A DNA stretch of 6,964 nucleotides from Devosia sp. GTDB taxonomy: Bacteria; Pseudomonadota; Alphaproteobacteria; Rhizobiales; Devosiaceae. The stretch lies in assembly GCA_016793415.1 (NCBI GenBank), contig JAEUMC010000225.1, positions 1 to 6,964 on the forward strand, given 5' to 3'. The first letter of the stretch is position 1; every line of letters starts with the position of its first letter. The notes under the pieces are model-generated. The model ran no database searches. It saw only the letters and a list, made by a program, of their open reading frames with translations, and was not told the DNA's origin. Both the position numbers and the translations under genes were made by a program. This document shows positions 1-6,547 of the stretch, piece by piece.

Positions 1-813
1 AAGCAGGCCCAGGCAGTGATCGACGGGCTTGCGGCCGACGTCGTCACCCTGGCGCTTGAGGGCGACATCAATGCCATCGTCACCAAATCCGGCCTGATCG
101 ACGAGAACTGGCGTTCCGAGTTCGCCAACAACTCGACGCCCTACACCTCGACCATCGTGTTCCTCGTCAGGAAGGGCAATCCGAAGGCGATCAATGACTG
201 GGGCGACCTGGTCAAGGACGGCGTCGAGGTGATCACCCCGAACCCCAAGACCTCGGGCGGCGCGCGCTGGAACTACCTCGCGGCCTGGGCCTACGCCAAC
301 AAGACGTTCGGCGGCGACGAGGCCAAGAACACCGATTTCATCAAGCAGCTCTACAGCCATGTGCCGGTGCTCGATACCGGCGCCCGCGGCTCGACCGTGA
401 CCTTCGCACAGAAGGAACTGGGCGATGTGCTGCTGGCCTGGGAGAACGAGGCGTTCCTGGTGCTCGACGAGTTCGGCGCCGACAATTTCGACGTGGTCTA
501 TCCGCCCACCTCGATCCTCGCCGAGCCGCCGGTCGCCATCGTCGACAAGAATGTCGAGGCGCACGGCACCGCCGATCTCGCCAAGGCCTATATCGAATAT
601 CTCTACTCGCCCGAGGGGCAGACGCTGGCGGCCAAGAACCACTATCGCCCGTCCGACCCGTCCATCGTCACCGACCAGGCGCTGGTCGAAGCCTTCCCAA
701 AGATCGATCTGATCTCTATTGATGATCCGCTTTTCGGCGGCTGGAAGACGGCGCAGCCCAAGCATTTCGGGGACGGGGGCATCTTTGACCAGGTCTACAC
801 CCCTGCGCAGTAA
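1..813 (+). CDS. Sulfate/thiosulfate ABC transporter periplasmic binding protein (5' partial)
   Basis: This is the periplasmic receptor that captures sulfate (or thiosulfate) and delivers it to the CysT-CysW permease. The reading frame is open from base 1 and ends at TAA 811-813, giving 270 codons. Family members are about 330-350 residues, so roughly the first 65-75 residues, including the signal peptide, lie upstream of the window. The GTG at 16 is an internal valine, not a start. Family hallmarks are visible in order: [19 protein letters not shown] at the edge, [15 protein letters not shown] (codons about 78-92), [13 protein letters not shown] and [11 protein letters not shown] in the middle, and a C-terminal [16 protein letters not shown] region. 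The SGGARW and GARGST stretches are characteristic of the Sbp/CysP family and lie near its oxyanion site. The three transporter genes follow directly, so it is the first visible gene of the operon. Sbp (sulfate) and CysP (thiosulfate) cannot be told apart from this fragment, so no symbol is given. The operon promoter is outside the window. Confidence 0.95.
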   Translation, partial: KQAQAVIDGLAADVVTLALEGDINAIVTKSGLIDENWRSEFANNSTPYTSTIVFLVRKGNPKAINDWGDLVKDGVEVITPNPKTSGGARWNYLAAWAYANKTFGGDEAKNTDFIKQLYSHVPVLDTGARGSTVTFAQKELGDVLLAWENEAFLVLDEFGADNFDVVYPPTSILAEPPVAIVDKNVEAHGTADLAKAYIEYLYSPEGQTLAAKNHYRPSDPSIVTDQALVEAFPKIDLISIDDPLFGGWKTAQPKHFGDGGIFDQVYTPAQ

Positions 814-817
814 TGCA

Positions 818-1771
818 GTGGCAGGGGCGCCTCGCGGCGCCTCCCGGAACCCATCCCACCCCGCGCGAGCGGGGTGGAGCTTTGTAAAGCCCAGCGTTAT
901 CCCGGGGTTCGGGCTGACCTTCGGCTATACCATCCTCTATCTCAGCCTGATCGTCCTGATCCCGATCGCCGGGCTGTTCCTCAAGGCGGCGACCACGCCG
1001 CTCGAGCAGATCATCAAGATCGCCACCTCGCCACGCACCCTCAAGGCGCTGGAGGTGAGCTTCGGTTCGTCGCTGATCGCGGCGCTGGTCAACGTGGTGT
1101 TCGGCATCATCGTCGCCTGGGTGCTGGTGCGCTACAAGTTTCCCGGACGCCGGCTGCTCGACGCCATCGTCGATCTGCCGTTCGCGCTGCCGACGGCGGT
1201 GGCGGGCATCGCGCTTTCGACGCTTTACGCCCCCAAGGGCTGGGTCGGCTCGCTGTTCTCCGACAAGGGGCCGCTGTGGCAGTGGTGGCACGGCCAGACC
1301 TGGCTGCCGTTCGGGCTCAGCGAGTTCTCACTCAACTTCAAGATCGCCTATACCCCCACCGGTATCGTCATCGCGCTGATCTTCATCGGCCTGCCGTTCG
1401 TCGTGCGCACGGTGCAGCCGGTGCTCGAGGAGTTCGAGCAGGAACTGGAGGAGGCGGCGGCGACGCTGGGTGCCAACCGCTGGCAGACCATCACCAGCGT
1501 GATCCTGCCGCGGCTTACCCCGGCGCTGCTCACCGGCTTCGCGCTGGCCTTCGCCCGCGCCGTCGGCGAATACGGTTCGGTGATCTTCATCGCCGGGAAC
1601 CTCCCCAATATCTCGGAGATCGCCCCGGTACTGATCGTCATCAAGCTCGAAGAGTTCGACCAGGCCGGTGCGGCGGTGATCGCCGGCATCATGCTGGTCA
1701 TCGCCTTCGTCATGCTGCTGGTGATCAACCTGATCCAGGCCTGGGCGCGCCGGAGGTTCGGCAATGTTTGA
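818..1771 (+). CDS. cysT: Sulfate ABC transporter permease subunit CysT (CysU)
   Basis: This is an inner-membrane permease that forms the sulfate/thiosulfate channel with CysW and is powered by CysA. From GTG 818 it is 317 residues; E. coli CysT is 277. Conserved family stretches are PSVIPGFGLTFGYT before TM1, YKFPGRRLLDAIVDLPFALP, GLPFVVRTVQPVLEE, the EAA coupling loop EEAAATLGANRW (about residues 212-223), and GEYGSVIFIAGNLP. About six membrane segments are present. Two features lengthen it: an unusual N-terminus of about 25 residues, and an extra segment around residues 147-176 (rich in W, G and F) in the loop before KIAYTPTGIV. The start is uncertain. GTG 818 lies 4 nt after the upstream stop, suggesting translational reinitiation, but it has no visible Shine-Dalgarno. 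TTG 719 or ATG 722 would overlap the binding-protein gene by over 90 nt. No in-frame start exists between 818 and the conserved PSVIPGFG. Codons up to about 895 include several A/T-ending ones, unlike the rest of the gene. Confidence 0.93.
   Translation: MAGAPRGASRNPSHPARAGWSFVKPSVIPGFGLTFGYTILYLSLIVLIPIAGLFLKAATTPLEQIIKIATSPRTLKALEVSFGSSLIAALVNVVFGIIVAWVLVRYKFPGRRLLDAIVDLPFALPTAVAGIALSTLYAPKGWVGSLFSDKGPLWQWWHGQTWLPFGLSEFSLNFKIAYTPTGIVIALIFIGLPFVVRTVQPVLEEFEQELEEAAATLGANRWQTITSVILPRLTPALLTGFALAFARAVGEYGSVIFIAGNLPNISEIAPVLIVIKLEEFDQAGAAVIAGIMLVIAFVMLLVINLIQAWARRRFGNV
856..877 (+). repeat. Perfect 9-bp hairpin at the binding-protein/cysT junction
   Basis: CCACCCCGC (856-864) is exactly complementary to GCGGGGTGG (869-877) across a GCGA tetraloop, which is a GNRA-type stable loop. 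It begins 43 nt after the binding-protein stop. In the predicted mRNA it would be a very stable stem. It has no U-run after it (AGCTTTGTAAAG follows), so it is not a standard intrinsic terminator. In many binding-protein-dependent transporter operons, a hairpin after the receptor gene protects its mRNA and gives the receptor higher expression than the permeases; that role here is inference. If cysT starts at 818, the hairpin encodes residues around 13-20 of CysT. Confidence 0.6.
1752..1756 (+). promoter_or_regulatory. Ribosome binding site of cysW inside cysT
   Basis: GGAGG lies 7 nt before ATG 1764, inside the last codons of cysT. It supports the ATG at 1764 and hence the 8-nt overlap of cysT and cysW, which implies translational coupling of the two permease subunits. 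Confidence 0.75.
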
Positions 1772-2657
1772 GCCCGATGTGATCTATGACAGCCGGCGGG
1801 TGATCCTTCCCACCGACCACACCCGCCCGACCACCGAGCGCCCCTGGGTGCGGCGGCTGCTGATCGGCATTGCCGTGGTGTTCATGGCGGCGGTGCTCGT
1901 GCTGCCGCTGGTGCTGGTGTTCACCGAAGCGTTCCGCAAGGGCGCCGAGACCTACTTCTCGGCCTTTGCCGACCGGCAGTCGCAGCAGGCGATCCTGCTG
2001 ACGCTGCTGGTCGCGGCCATCGCGGTGCCGCTCAACCTGGTGTTCGGCGTCGCTGCCGCCTGGTGCGTCGCCAAATACGAGTTCTGGGGCAAGAGCTTTC
2101 TCACCACCCTGATCGACCTGCCGTTCTCGGTGTCACCGGTGGTCTCGGGCATGGTCTATGTGCTGCTGTTCGGGGCGCAGAGCGTGCTGCATCCGCTGCT
2201 CAAGGCCTACAATATCGAGATCATCTTTGCCGTGCCCGGCATCGTCTTGGCGACGATCTTCGTCACCTTCCCGTTCATCGCCCGCGAGCTGATCCCCTTG
2301 ATGCAGGACCAGGGCAATACCGATGAGGAGGCGGCGCTGTCGCTGGGCGCCACCGGCTGGCAGACCTTCACCCGGGTGACGCTGCCCAACATCAAGTGGG
2401 GCCTGCTCTACGGGGTGCTGCTCTGCAATGCCCGCGCCATGGGCGAGTTCGGGGCGGTGTCGGTGGTCTCGGGCCATATCCGCGGCAAGACCACCACCAT
2501 GCCGCTCGACATCGAAATCCTCTACAACGAGTACAATTTCGCCGCCGCCTTTGCCGTCGCCTCGCTGCTCGCCATGCTGGCGCTGGTGACGCTGGTGTTC
2601 AAAACCATCCTCGAGTACCGCTTCGGCGACGAACTCGCCGGTACCCGCCGCCACTAG
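1764..2657 (+). CDS. cysW: Sulfate ABC transporter permease subunit CysW
   Basis: This is the second inner-membrane permease of the sulfate/thiosulfate importer, pairing with CysT. It is 297 residues (E. coli CysW is 291), so it is full length. After a cytoplasmic tail of about 28 residues comes TM1 (about 30-52). Family stretches follow: GVAAAWCVAKYEFWGKSFL, DLPFSVSPVVSGMVYVLLFG, FVTFPFIARELIPLMQ, the EAA loop DEEAALSLGATGWQTF (about 187-202) that docks on CysA, then RAMGEFGAVSVVSGHIRGKT and a C-terminal LEYRFGDE. SPVVSGMVYVLLFG and GHIRGKTTTMPL distinguish CysW from CysT. The start ATG 1764 has GGAGG 7 nt upstream and overlaps the end of cysT by 8 nt. The stop is TAG 2655-2657. No anomalies are seen. 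Confidence 0.96.
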   Translation: MFEPDVIYDSRRVILPTDHTRPTTERPWVRRLLIGIAVVFMAAVLVLPLVLVFTEAFRKGAETYFSAFADRQSQQAILLTLLVAAIAVPLNLVFGVAAAWCVAKYEFWGKSFLTTLIDLPFSVSPVVSGMVYVLLFGAQSVLHPLLKAYNIEIIFAVPGIVLATIFVTFPFIARELIPLMQDQGNTDEEAALSLGATGWQTFTRVTLPNIKWGLLYGVLLCNARAMGEFGAVSVVSGHIRGKTTTMPLDIEILYNEYNFAAAFAVASLLAMLALVTLVFKTILEYRFGDELAGTRRH

Positions 2658-2691
2658 GCGTGCCGACCAGAGACTGAAAGGGCTTCCTAGT

Positions 2692-3729
2692 TTGGATATC
2701 CGCGTCGACACCGTCCGCAAGGAATTCTCGCACTACCCGGCGCTCAACGACGTGTCGCTCGACATCCGTTCGAGCGAACTGATCGCGCTGCTCGGCCCGT
2801 CGGGCTCGGGCAAGACCACGCTGCTGCGGCTGATCGCCGGGCTCGAAATGCCGACGGCCGGACGCATCTTCTTCGGTGACGAGGATGCGTCGTCCAAGAC
2901 CGTGCAGGAGCGCAATGTCGGCTTCGTGTTCCAGGCCTATGCGCTGTTCCGCAACATGACGGTGCTCGACAATATCTCGTTCGGACTGAAAGTGCGGCCG
3001 CGGTCGACCCGTCCGCCCAAGGCGGAGATCCGCCGCCGCGCGATGGAACTGCTCGACCTGGTGCAACTGAGCGGGCTCGAGAAGCGCTTCCCGCAGCAGC
3101 TCTCGGGCGGCCAGCGGCAGCGCGTGGCGCTGGCCCGGGCGCTGGCCATCGAGCCGCGCGTGCTGCTGCTCGACGAGCCGTTCGGAGCGCTCGATGCGCA
3201 GGTGCGCAAGGAGCTCAGGAAGTGGCTGCGCGAAATCCATGATCGTACCGGGCACACCACCGTGTTCGTGACGCACGACCAGGAAGAGGCGCTGGAGCTG
3301 GCCGACCGGCTGGTAGTGATGAGCCAGGGCAAGATCGAACAGGTCGGCACCCCCGACGATGTCTACGACCGACCCAACTCGCCCTTCGTCTTCTCGTTCA
3401 TCGGCGAGTCGAGCTCGATGCCGGTGACGGTGGAGAACCATGAGTTGTGGGTGGGTGGCCGCGCCATCGGCCTGCCGGCGCCGAACGACGCGGTGGGCGA
3501 GGCCAACCTGTTCTTCCGCCCGCACGATGTGGAACTGGTCGAAGACGGGGCGGCGCTGGCCGGCGTCGTTGCCGCCTCGCGCCGCGTCGGCGGCACCCGC
3601 CGGGTCGAGCTCGAGATCGGCGGCAATCCCAACCGGGTGGAGATCGATCTGCCGTTCGATCACCCGGCGGGGGAAAAGACCCGTATCGCCTTCCGGCCGA
3701 AGCGCTGGCGGGTGTTCCCGCAGGCCTGA
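2692..3729 (+). CDS. cysA: Sulfate/thiosulfate import ATP-binding protein CysA
   Basis: This is the cytoplasmic ATPase that dimerises under CysT-CysW and drives sulfate/thiosulfate import. It is 345 residues; E. coli CysA is 365. All nucleotide-binding motifs are intact: Walker A GPSGSGKTT (35-43), Q-loop Q81 in FVFQAYALF, ABC signature LSGGQ (137-141), Walker B VLLLDEP with D161 and E162, and the switch histidine H195 in VTHDQEEA. From about residue 235 a TOBE-type regulatory region follows, with FRPHDVEL typical of CysA. The sequence matches the CysA group (VQERNVGFVFQAYALF, FIGESSSMPV) better than other importer ATPases, and the gene order settles it. The start is TTG 2692, with AAAGGG (2677-2682) 9 nt upstream. 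It lies 34 nt after the cysW stop, and no ATG or GTG near this position fits. The stop TGA 3727-3729 ends the operon with no terminator visible before the convergent gene. Confidence 0.96.
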   Translation: MDIRVDTVRKEFSHYPALNDVSLDIRSSELIALLGPSGSGKTTLLRLIAGLEMPTAGRIFFGDEDASSKTVQERNVGFVFQAYALFRNMTVLDNISFGLKVRPRSTRPPKAEIRRRAMELLDLVQLSGLEKRFPQQLSGGQRQRVALARALAIEPRVLLLDEPFGALDAQVRKELRKWLREIHDRTGHTTVFVTHDQEEALELADRLVVMSQGKIEQVGTPDDVYDRPNSPFVFSFIGESSSMPVTVENHELWVGGRAIGLPAPNDAVGEANLFFRPHDVELVEDGAALAGVVAASRRVGGTRRVELEIGGNPNRVEIDLPFDHPAGEKTRIAFRPKRWRVFPQA

Positions 3730-3732
3730 GCC

Positions 3733-4938
3733 TCAGCCGCGGCCAGGCGCGGTGACGACGAGGCGCGGCCCGCCGCCCACTGCCACGACGCCGGTCGCCG
3801 ACGGCCGTAGCGTCTCTGCGGCAGTGCGGTTCCGGCCGGCGTGCTTGGCGGCATAGAGCTGTCGATCGGCCCGCTGCAGGCCGGCCCAGACATCGGCGTC
3901 ACGGTCCTGCAGCGCGGCCACGCCGAAGCTGCAGGTCACCGCAGGGGCATGGCTGCCCGCGGTCTCGGCGATCAGCCGGCGGAGCCGCTCGGCCAACTCG
4001 AAGCCTTCCTCGGCACTGGTGTTGGGCAACACCACGACGAACTCCTCGCCGCCGATCCGGGCGACGATGTCGGTGGCACGGCAGTTGGCGCGCAGCAGCG
4101 TGCCGATGTGCTGCAGCACCAGGTCGCCGGCATGGTGGCCGAACTGGTCGTTGATCGCCTTGAAGTGATCGATGTCGCAGGCGATCAGGGTGATCGGGCG
4201 ATAGACCGGCTGCTCCAGCAGCTCGCCGGCCCGGGCTTCGAGCCCGCGCCGATTGAGCGCGCCGGTCAGGGCGTCGGTGTCGCGTTCGCGCTGCAGCCCG
4301 GCCATCAGGTCGGCCGCCGTCACCAGCACCACGCCGATGCCGATCACCACGCCGAGTAATGCGCCGGCATAGAGGGTGAGCACCCAGAAATCGGTGCCGC
4401 CGAAGCTCGTGGCGTCGGCGATGCTGCTGCCGATCCGGCCGGCGGTGAACAGGGTGCGCGGGAAGAAGTGCAGCGCCAGGGTCAGCAGCAGCCAGAACAG
4501 CGTGCGTTCGGCGGTGCTGCCGCCCGCCAGCCGGCGGGCGTACCAGGCCCCGGCGATGCCGATCAGGCCAAGGCCGAAATTCAGTACGTAGATGCGGACC
4601 AGCAGTTGGTCGTCGCCGTAGCTGAACCAGGCCAGCGTCCCGATGAGAACGAGCGGTAATACCAGCAGTGGCGGCGGGATGCCGCGCCGGCCGGAGCGCC
4701 AGACGACACCGAGCGAGAACAGCGTTGCACCGGTGGCGTAGAGAGTGGCCGAGAGCACCGAACTGAATGGGGATTGCGGCGGCAGTTCCAGCACCTGCAC
4801 CAGGATGGCCGCCCCGAAGCCGGCAAAGCCGCCCGCCAGCAGCAGCAGGTGCAGCCGGCGCCGGTCGATCAACCACATGCCGCCCAGCGATATGGCGAAG
4901 GCAGCCAGGACGAACGGCGGGATGAGCATGAGGTGCAT
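3733..4938 (-). CDS. Membrane-bound diguanylate cyclase (7TM-GGDEF)
   Basis: This is predicted to join two GTP molecules into the second messenger cyclic di-GMP at the inner membrane. From ATG 4938 it is 401 residues. About seven hydrophobic segments (roughly 5-25, 30-50, 61-81, 88-106, 114-134, 145-165 and 185-210) precede a GGDEF domain of about 160 residues. Catalytic features are complete: DALTGALNRRG at the domain entrance, metal-binding DIDHFK (D255, D257, with K260), NDQFGHHAGD, and the signature GGEEF (296-300), an active variant of GGDEF. RATD (287-290) lies exactly five residues before it, the placement of the RxxD product-inhibition site. No EAL or HD-GYP domain follows, so it is a synthase, not a phosphodiesterase. 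The N-terminal sensor does not match a named domain I can recognise, so the signal is unknown. TTG 4947 is an alternative start; ATG 4938 is preferred because CGGA lies about 9 nt upstream. The gene converges on cysA with 3 nt between stops. Confidence 0.93.
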   Translation of the reverse strand: MHLMLIPPFVLAAFAISLGGMWLIDRRRLHLLLLAGGFAGFGAAILVQVLELPPQSPFSSVLSATLYATGATLFSLGVVWRSGRRGIPPPLLVLPLVLIGTLAWFSYGDDQLLVRIYVLNFGLGLIGIAGAWYARRLAGGSTAERTLFWLLLTLALHFFPRTLFTAGRIGSSIADATSFGGTDFWVLTLYAGALLGVVIGIGVVLVTAADLMAGLQRERDTDALTGALNRRGLEARAGELLEQPVYRPITLIACDIDHFKAINDQFGHHAGDLVLQHIGTLLRANCRATDIVARIGGEEFVVVLPNTSAEEGFELAERLRRLIAETAGSHAPAVTCSFGVAALQDRDADVWAGLQRADRQLYAAKHAGRNRTAAETLRPSATGVVAVGGGPRLVVTAPGRG

Positions 4939-4939
4939 T

Positions 4940-4964
4940 GAGGGCAATCCGGCAAATGGCCCTC
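4940..4964 (-). promoter_or_regulatory. Possible 5'-leader hairpin before the diguanylate cyclase start
   Basis: On the minus strand GAGGGC (4964-4959) can pair with GCCCTC (4945-4940) across a 13-nt loop. The stem ends one nucleotide before ATG 4938, and the weak CGGA ribosome-binding candidate lies in the loop. A six-pair stem in GC-rich DNA may be chance. If real, it would affect translation initiation of the cyclase. It is listed as a weak candidate. Confidence 0.25.
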
Positions 4965-5023
4965 GACTAGCCGCCGCCGGTAAATACCGCGCTAGGCCGA
5001 TCGCGAAAATGCTGCCATTCGGG

Positions 5024-5956
5024 TCAAGTCGTTCGCCCCGCGACGGATTTCTGCGTCGTCACCAGCCAGATGCCGACGCTGACCAGCAGCAGCGCCGCGA
5101 GGTTCTTCCACTCGAAGATGCTCTCGCCGAGGAACAGGCCGGCGAGCAGTACGCCGAAGATCGGGATGGCGCAGTTGAAGATGGCGATCGAGCCGACGGG
5201 ATTGTGCTTGAGCAGTACGCTCCACAGCGCAAAGGCGGCGGCCGAGAGGGCCGCGAGATAGCCGAGCAGCAACGCCGCCTCGGGGCCGAAGGCGCCGAGT
5301 TTGCCGCCGAGGCCGATGCCGGCCAGCCCGAGGATCGCACCGCCCAGCAGCAGCTGCCAGCCGGTCATCACGCCGGCATCCATGTCGGCGCTCAGCCCCT
5401 TGCCGTAGACGCCGCCCACCGAAAACAGCAGCGCCGCAACGACGATGAAGCCCTCGCCGAACAGGCTGACATTGAGGTCGATCCCGGTGGCGGCGAGGTT
5501 TACCGCGATGACGCCAAGGAAGCCGAGCAGGCAGCCGAGGATGCGGCGCGGCGTCAGCTTGTCGTTGACGTAGAGGAAATGCGCGATCAGCACCGAGAAG
5601 AATGTGCTGGTCGAGGTGGTGATCGAGACCTTCACACCGGTCGAGTGGGCGAGGCCGATGTAATAGAACAGGTATTGCCCGGCGGTGCTGATCAGCCCGA
5701 GCAGCCCCAGTTGCCCGAGCCGGCGCGCCGGTTGGAGGATCGGCTTTCTGGTCAGCGCCGACCAGGCCAGCAGCATCAGGCCGGCGAGGAAGAAACGCGC
5801 CCCGGCAAACAGCATCAGCGAGGGCGTATCGGTGGGCGCGATGGCGAACAGCCCGTAGCCGATCTTCACCGCCGGCACGGCGCTGCCCCACAGCAAGCAG
5901 CAGAACAGCGCGATGGCGACGACGATGCGACGATCGGAGAAGGGAGAGGAGGACAC
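5024..5956 (-). CDS. EamA-domain transporter, DMT superfamily
   Basis: This is an inner-membrane secondary transporter of the drug/metabolite transporter superfamily, most members of which export metabolites or toxic compounds; the substrate cannot be inferred. From GTG 5956 it is 310 residues, the usual length for a ten-helix, two-repeat EamA protein. The first repeat starts with CLLWGSAVPAVKIGY and runs through YLFYYIGLAHSTGVKVSI and LGCLLGFLGVIAVNLA (to about 155). The second (about 165-298) contains FALWSVLLKHNPVGSIAIFN, GVLLAGLFLGESIFEWKN and LLLVSVGIWLV. The frame stays open upstream to 6061, but that extension runs through the dispersed palindromic repeat and codes for low-quality sequence, so GTG 5956 is chosen. 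AGAGA 6 nt upstream is a weak ribosome site. The gene lies downstream of the HxlR regulator on the same strand, 163 nt away, and could be read from its promoter. A gap of about 80 nt separates it from the cyclase. Confidence 0.9.
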   Translation of the reverse strand: MSSSPFSDRRIVVAIALFCCLLWGSAVPAVKIGYGLFAIAPTDTPSLMLFAGARFFLAGLMLLAWSALTRKPILQPARRLGQLGLLGLISTAGQYLFYYIGLAHSTGVKVSITTSTSTFFSVLIAHFLYVNDKLTPRRILGCLLGFLGVIAVNLAATGIDLNVSLFGEGFIVVAALLFSVGGVYGKGLSADMDAGVMTGWQLLLGGAILGLAGIGLGGKLGAFGPEAALLLGYLAALSAAAFALWSVLLKHNPVGSIAIFNCAIPIFGVLLAGLFLGESIFEWKNLAALLLVSVGIWLVTTQKSVAGRTT

Positions 5957-5991
5957 GGGCAGTCTCTGAGGGCAGGTGCCCGTTGCTACCC

Positions 5992-6021
5992 CCCTCCCAT
6001 CCTCCCCCACAAGGGGGGAGG
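5992..6021 (+). repeat. G/C-rich palindromic repeat, copy A
   Basis: CCCTCCCAT leads into a hairpin: CCTCCCCC (6001-6008) pairs with GGGGGAGG (6014-6021) over the loop ACAAG. It matches copy B (6068-6098) in reverse orientation: after reversal the CCCTCCCnnCCTCCCCC block agrees at 15 of 17 positions. Elements with this core, often in facing pairs between genes, are familiar as dispersed intergenic repeats in Hyphomicrobiales genomes; that link is recall, not a search. No transposase is present. Confidence 0.75.
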
Positions 6022-6067
6022 TGCCGTGCCGGTGCATTTGGCGCGTTCCAGCCACAGGCACCGCTTC

Positions 6068-6098
6068 GCCTCCCCCTTGATGGGGGAGGCCGGGAGGG
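6068..6098 (-). repeat. G/C-rich palindromic repeat, copy B (inverted)
   Basis: GCCTCCCCC (6068-6076) pairs with GGGGGAGGC (6082-6090), a perfect 9-bp stem with loop TTGAT, followed by CGGGAGGG. It is the reverse-oriented partner of copy A, about 45 nt away. Between them, GGTGCC (6020-6025) and GGCACC (6057-6062) are also inverted, so the whole stretch of about 5992-6098 can fold as one long imperfect cruciform. It lies between the hxlR stop and the DMT start and could act as a processing or attenuation structure in a shared transcript. Short reading frames through this repeat are spurious. Confidence 0.75.
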
Positions 6099-6119
6099 AG
6101 TGGGGCAGGAAACGCCGGC

Positions 6120-6512
6120 TCACGCCGCCTTGGCGAATTCCTCGCGTGCCTCGCGGATCGCCGGGAAATGTTCGAAGGCCCAATCGACCATGGCCGAAAG
6201 CGGCACGAGGAAGCTCTTGCCCATCGGGCTGAGCTTGTACTCGACGCTGGGCGGGGTGGTGGGGAACACGGTGCGCTCGATCAGCCCGTCGGCCTGCAGG
6301 TCGCGCAGCGTCTGGGTCAGCATGCGCTGCGAAATGTCGCTGATCTCACGCTTCAGTTCGCCGAAGCGATAGGGGCGGTGGGCCAGAGCGGTGATGATCA
6401 GGACGCTCCATTTGTCGCCGAGCTGATCGAGCACGTTGCGCACTGGGCACTGCGAGGCATCCGGGTACTGGGCCATCATCTTGGTCAGCGGCGCGATCGG
6501 GCTATCCGGCAT
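6120..6512 (-). CDS. HxlR-family (DUF24) winged-helix regulator, YtfH/QorR-like
   Basis: This is predicted to be a small cytoplasmic DNA-binding repressor of the MarR-related HxlR family, several members of which sense electrophiles, quinones or oxidants through a conserved N-terminal cysteine. It has 130 residues, the usual family size. The conserved start of the domain [14 protein letters not shown] carries that cysteine (C22) and is followed by the winged helix: [23 protein letters not shown] (recognition region) and [22 protein letters not shown] (wing). C22 is the only cysteine in the protein, so the model would be one-cysteine (thiolation or intersubunit disulfide) sensing. ATG 6512 has GAAGGA 7 nt upstream (plus-strand 6520-6525). 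It is divergent from a QorB-like oxidoreductase, as in E. coli ytfH/ytfG, and so probably represses that gene and itself. No symbol is assigned because orthology is unproven. Confidence 0.92.
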   Translation of the reverse strand: MPDSPIAPLTKMMAQYPDASQCPVRNVLDQLGDKWSVLIITALAHRPYRFGELKREISDISQRMLTQTLRDLQADGLIERTVFPTTPPSVEYKLSPMGKSFLVPLSAMVDWAFEHFPAIREAREEFAKAA

Positions 6513-6547
6513 GGGTGGTTCCTTCGAGGTAACCAGTGGCGTTGAAA

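Noticed and set aside
16..18. GTG at 16 as the start of the binding protein
   Set aside because: The frame is open to base 1 with conserved family residues (KQAQA) before it, and a protein starting here would lack a signal peptide and the first lobe.
856..885. Intrinsic terminator after the binding-protein gene
   Set aside because: The stem is strong, but the following bases AGCTTTGTAAAG lack a U-run and the operon continues, so a processing or stability role fits better.
2599..3663. A 354-codon minus-strand frame opposite cysA
   Set aside because: cysA has every ATPase motif in its frame. The opposite frame shows no domain and has the composition of an antisense shadow.
3841..4359. A 172-codon plus-strand frame opposite the GGDEF domain
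   Set aside because: It is the reverse-strand shadow of the catalytic domain, with no recognisable domain or ribosome site.
4978..4989. Near-palindrome CGGTA-AA-TACCG upstream of the cyclase as an operator
   Set aside because: Arms are only five bases with a two-base centre and no adjacent convincing promoter, so chance is the simpler explanation.
5957..6061. N-terminal extension of the DMT transporter to the in-frame ATG at 6061
   Set aside because: The extra 35 residues are encoded by the palindromic repeat and do not resemble an EamA N-terminus. GTG 5956 gives the normal family length.
5986..6183. A 65-codon minus-strand frame through the repeat pair
   Set aside because: Its peptide (ASPIKGEA, PPPLWGRMGGG) is the translated repeat sequence, a common mis-annotation.
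4745..6232. A 495-codon open frame on the plus strand across the cyclase, the exporter and the repeat region
   Set aside because: It runs antisense to two clear genes and through a noncoding repeat. Its protein is low-complexity (rich in R, A, G, Q, E), as expected for the shadow frame of GC-rich coding DNA.
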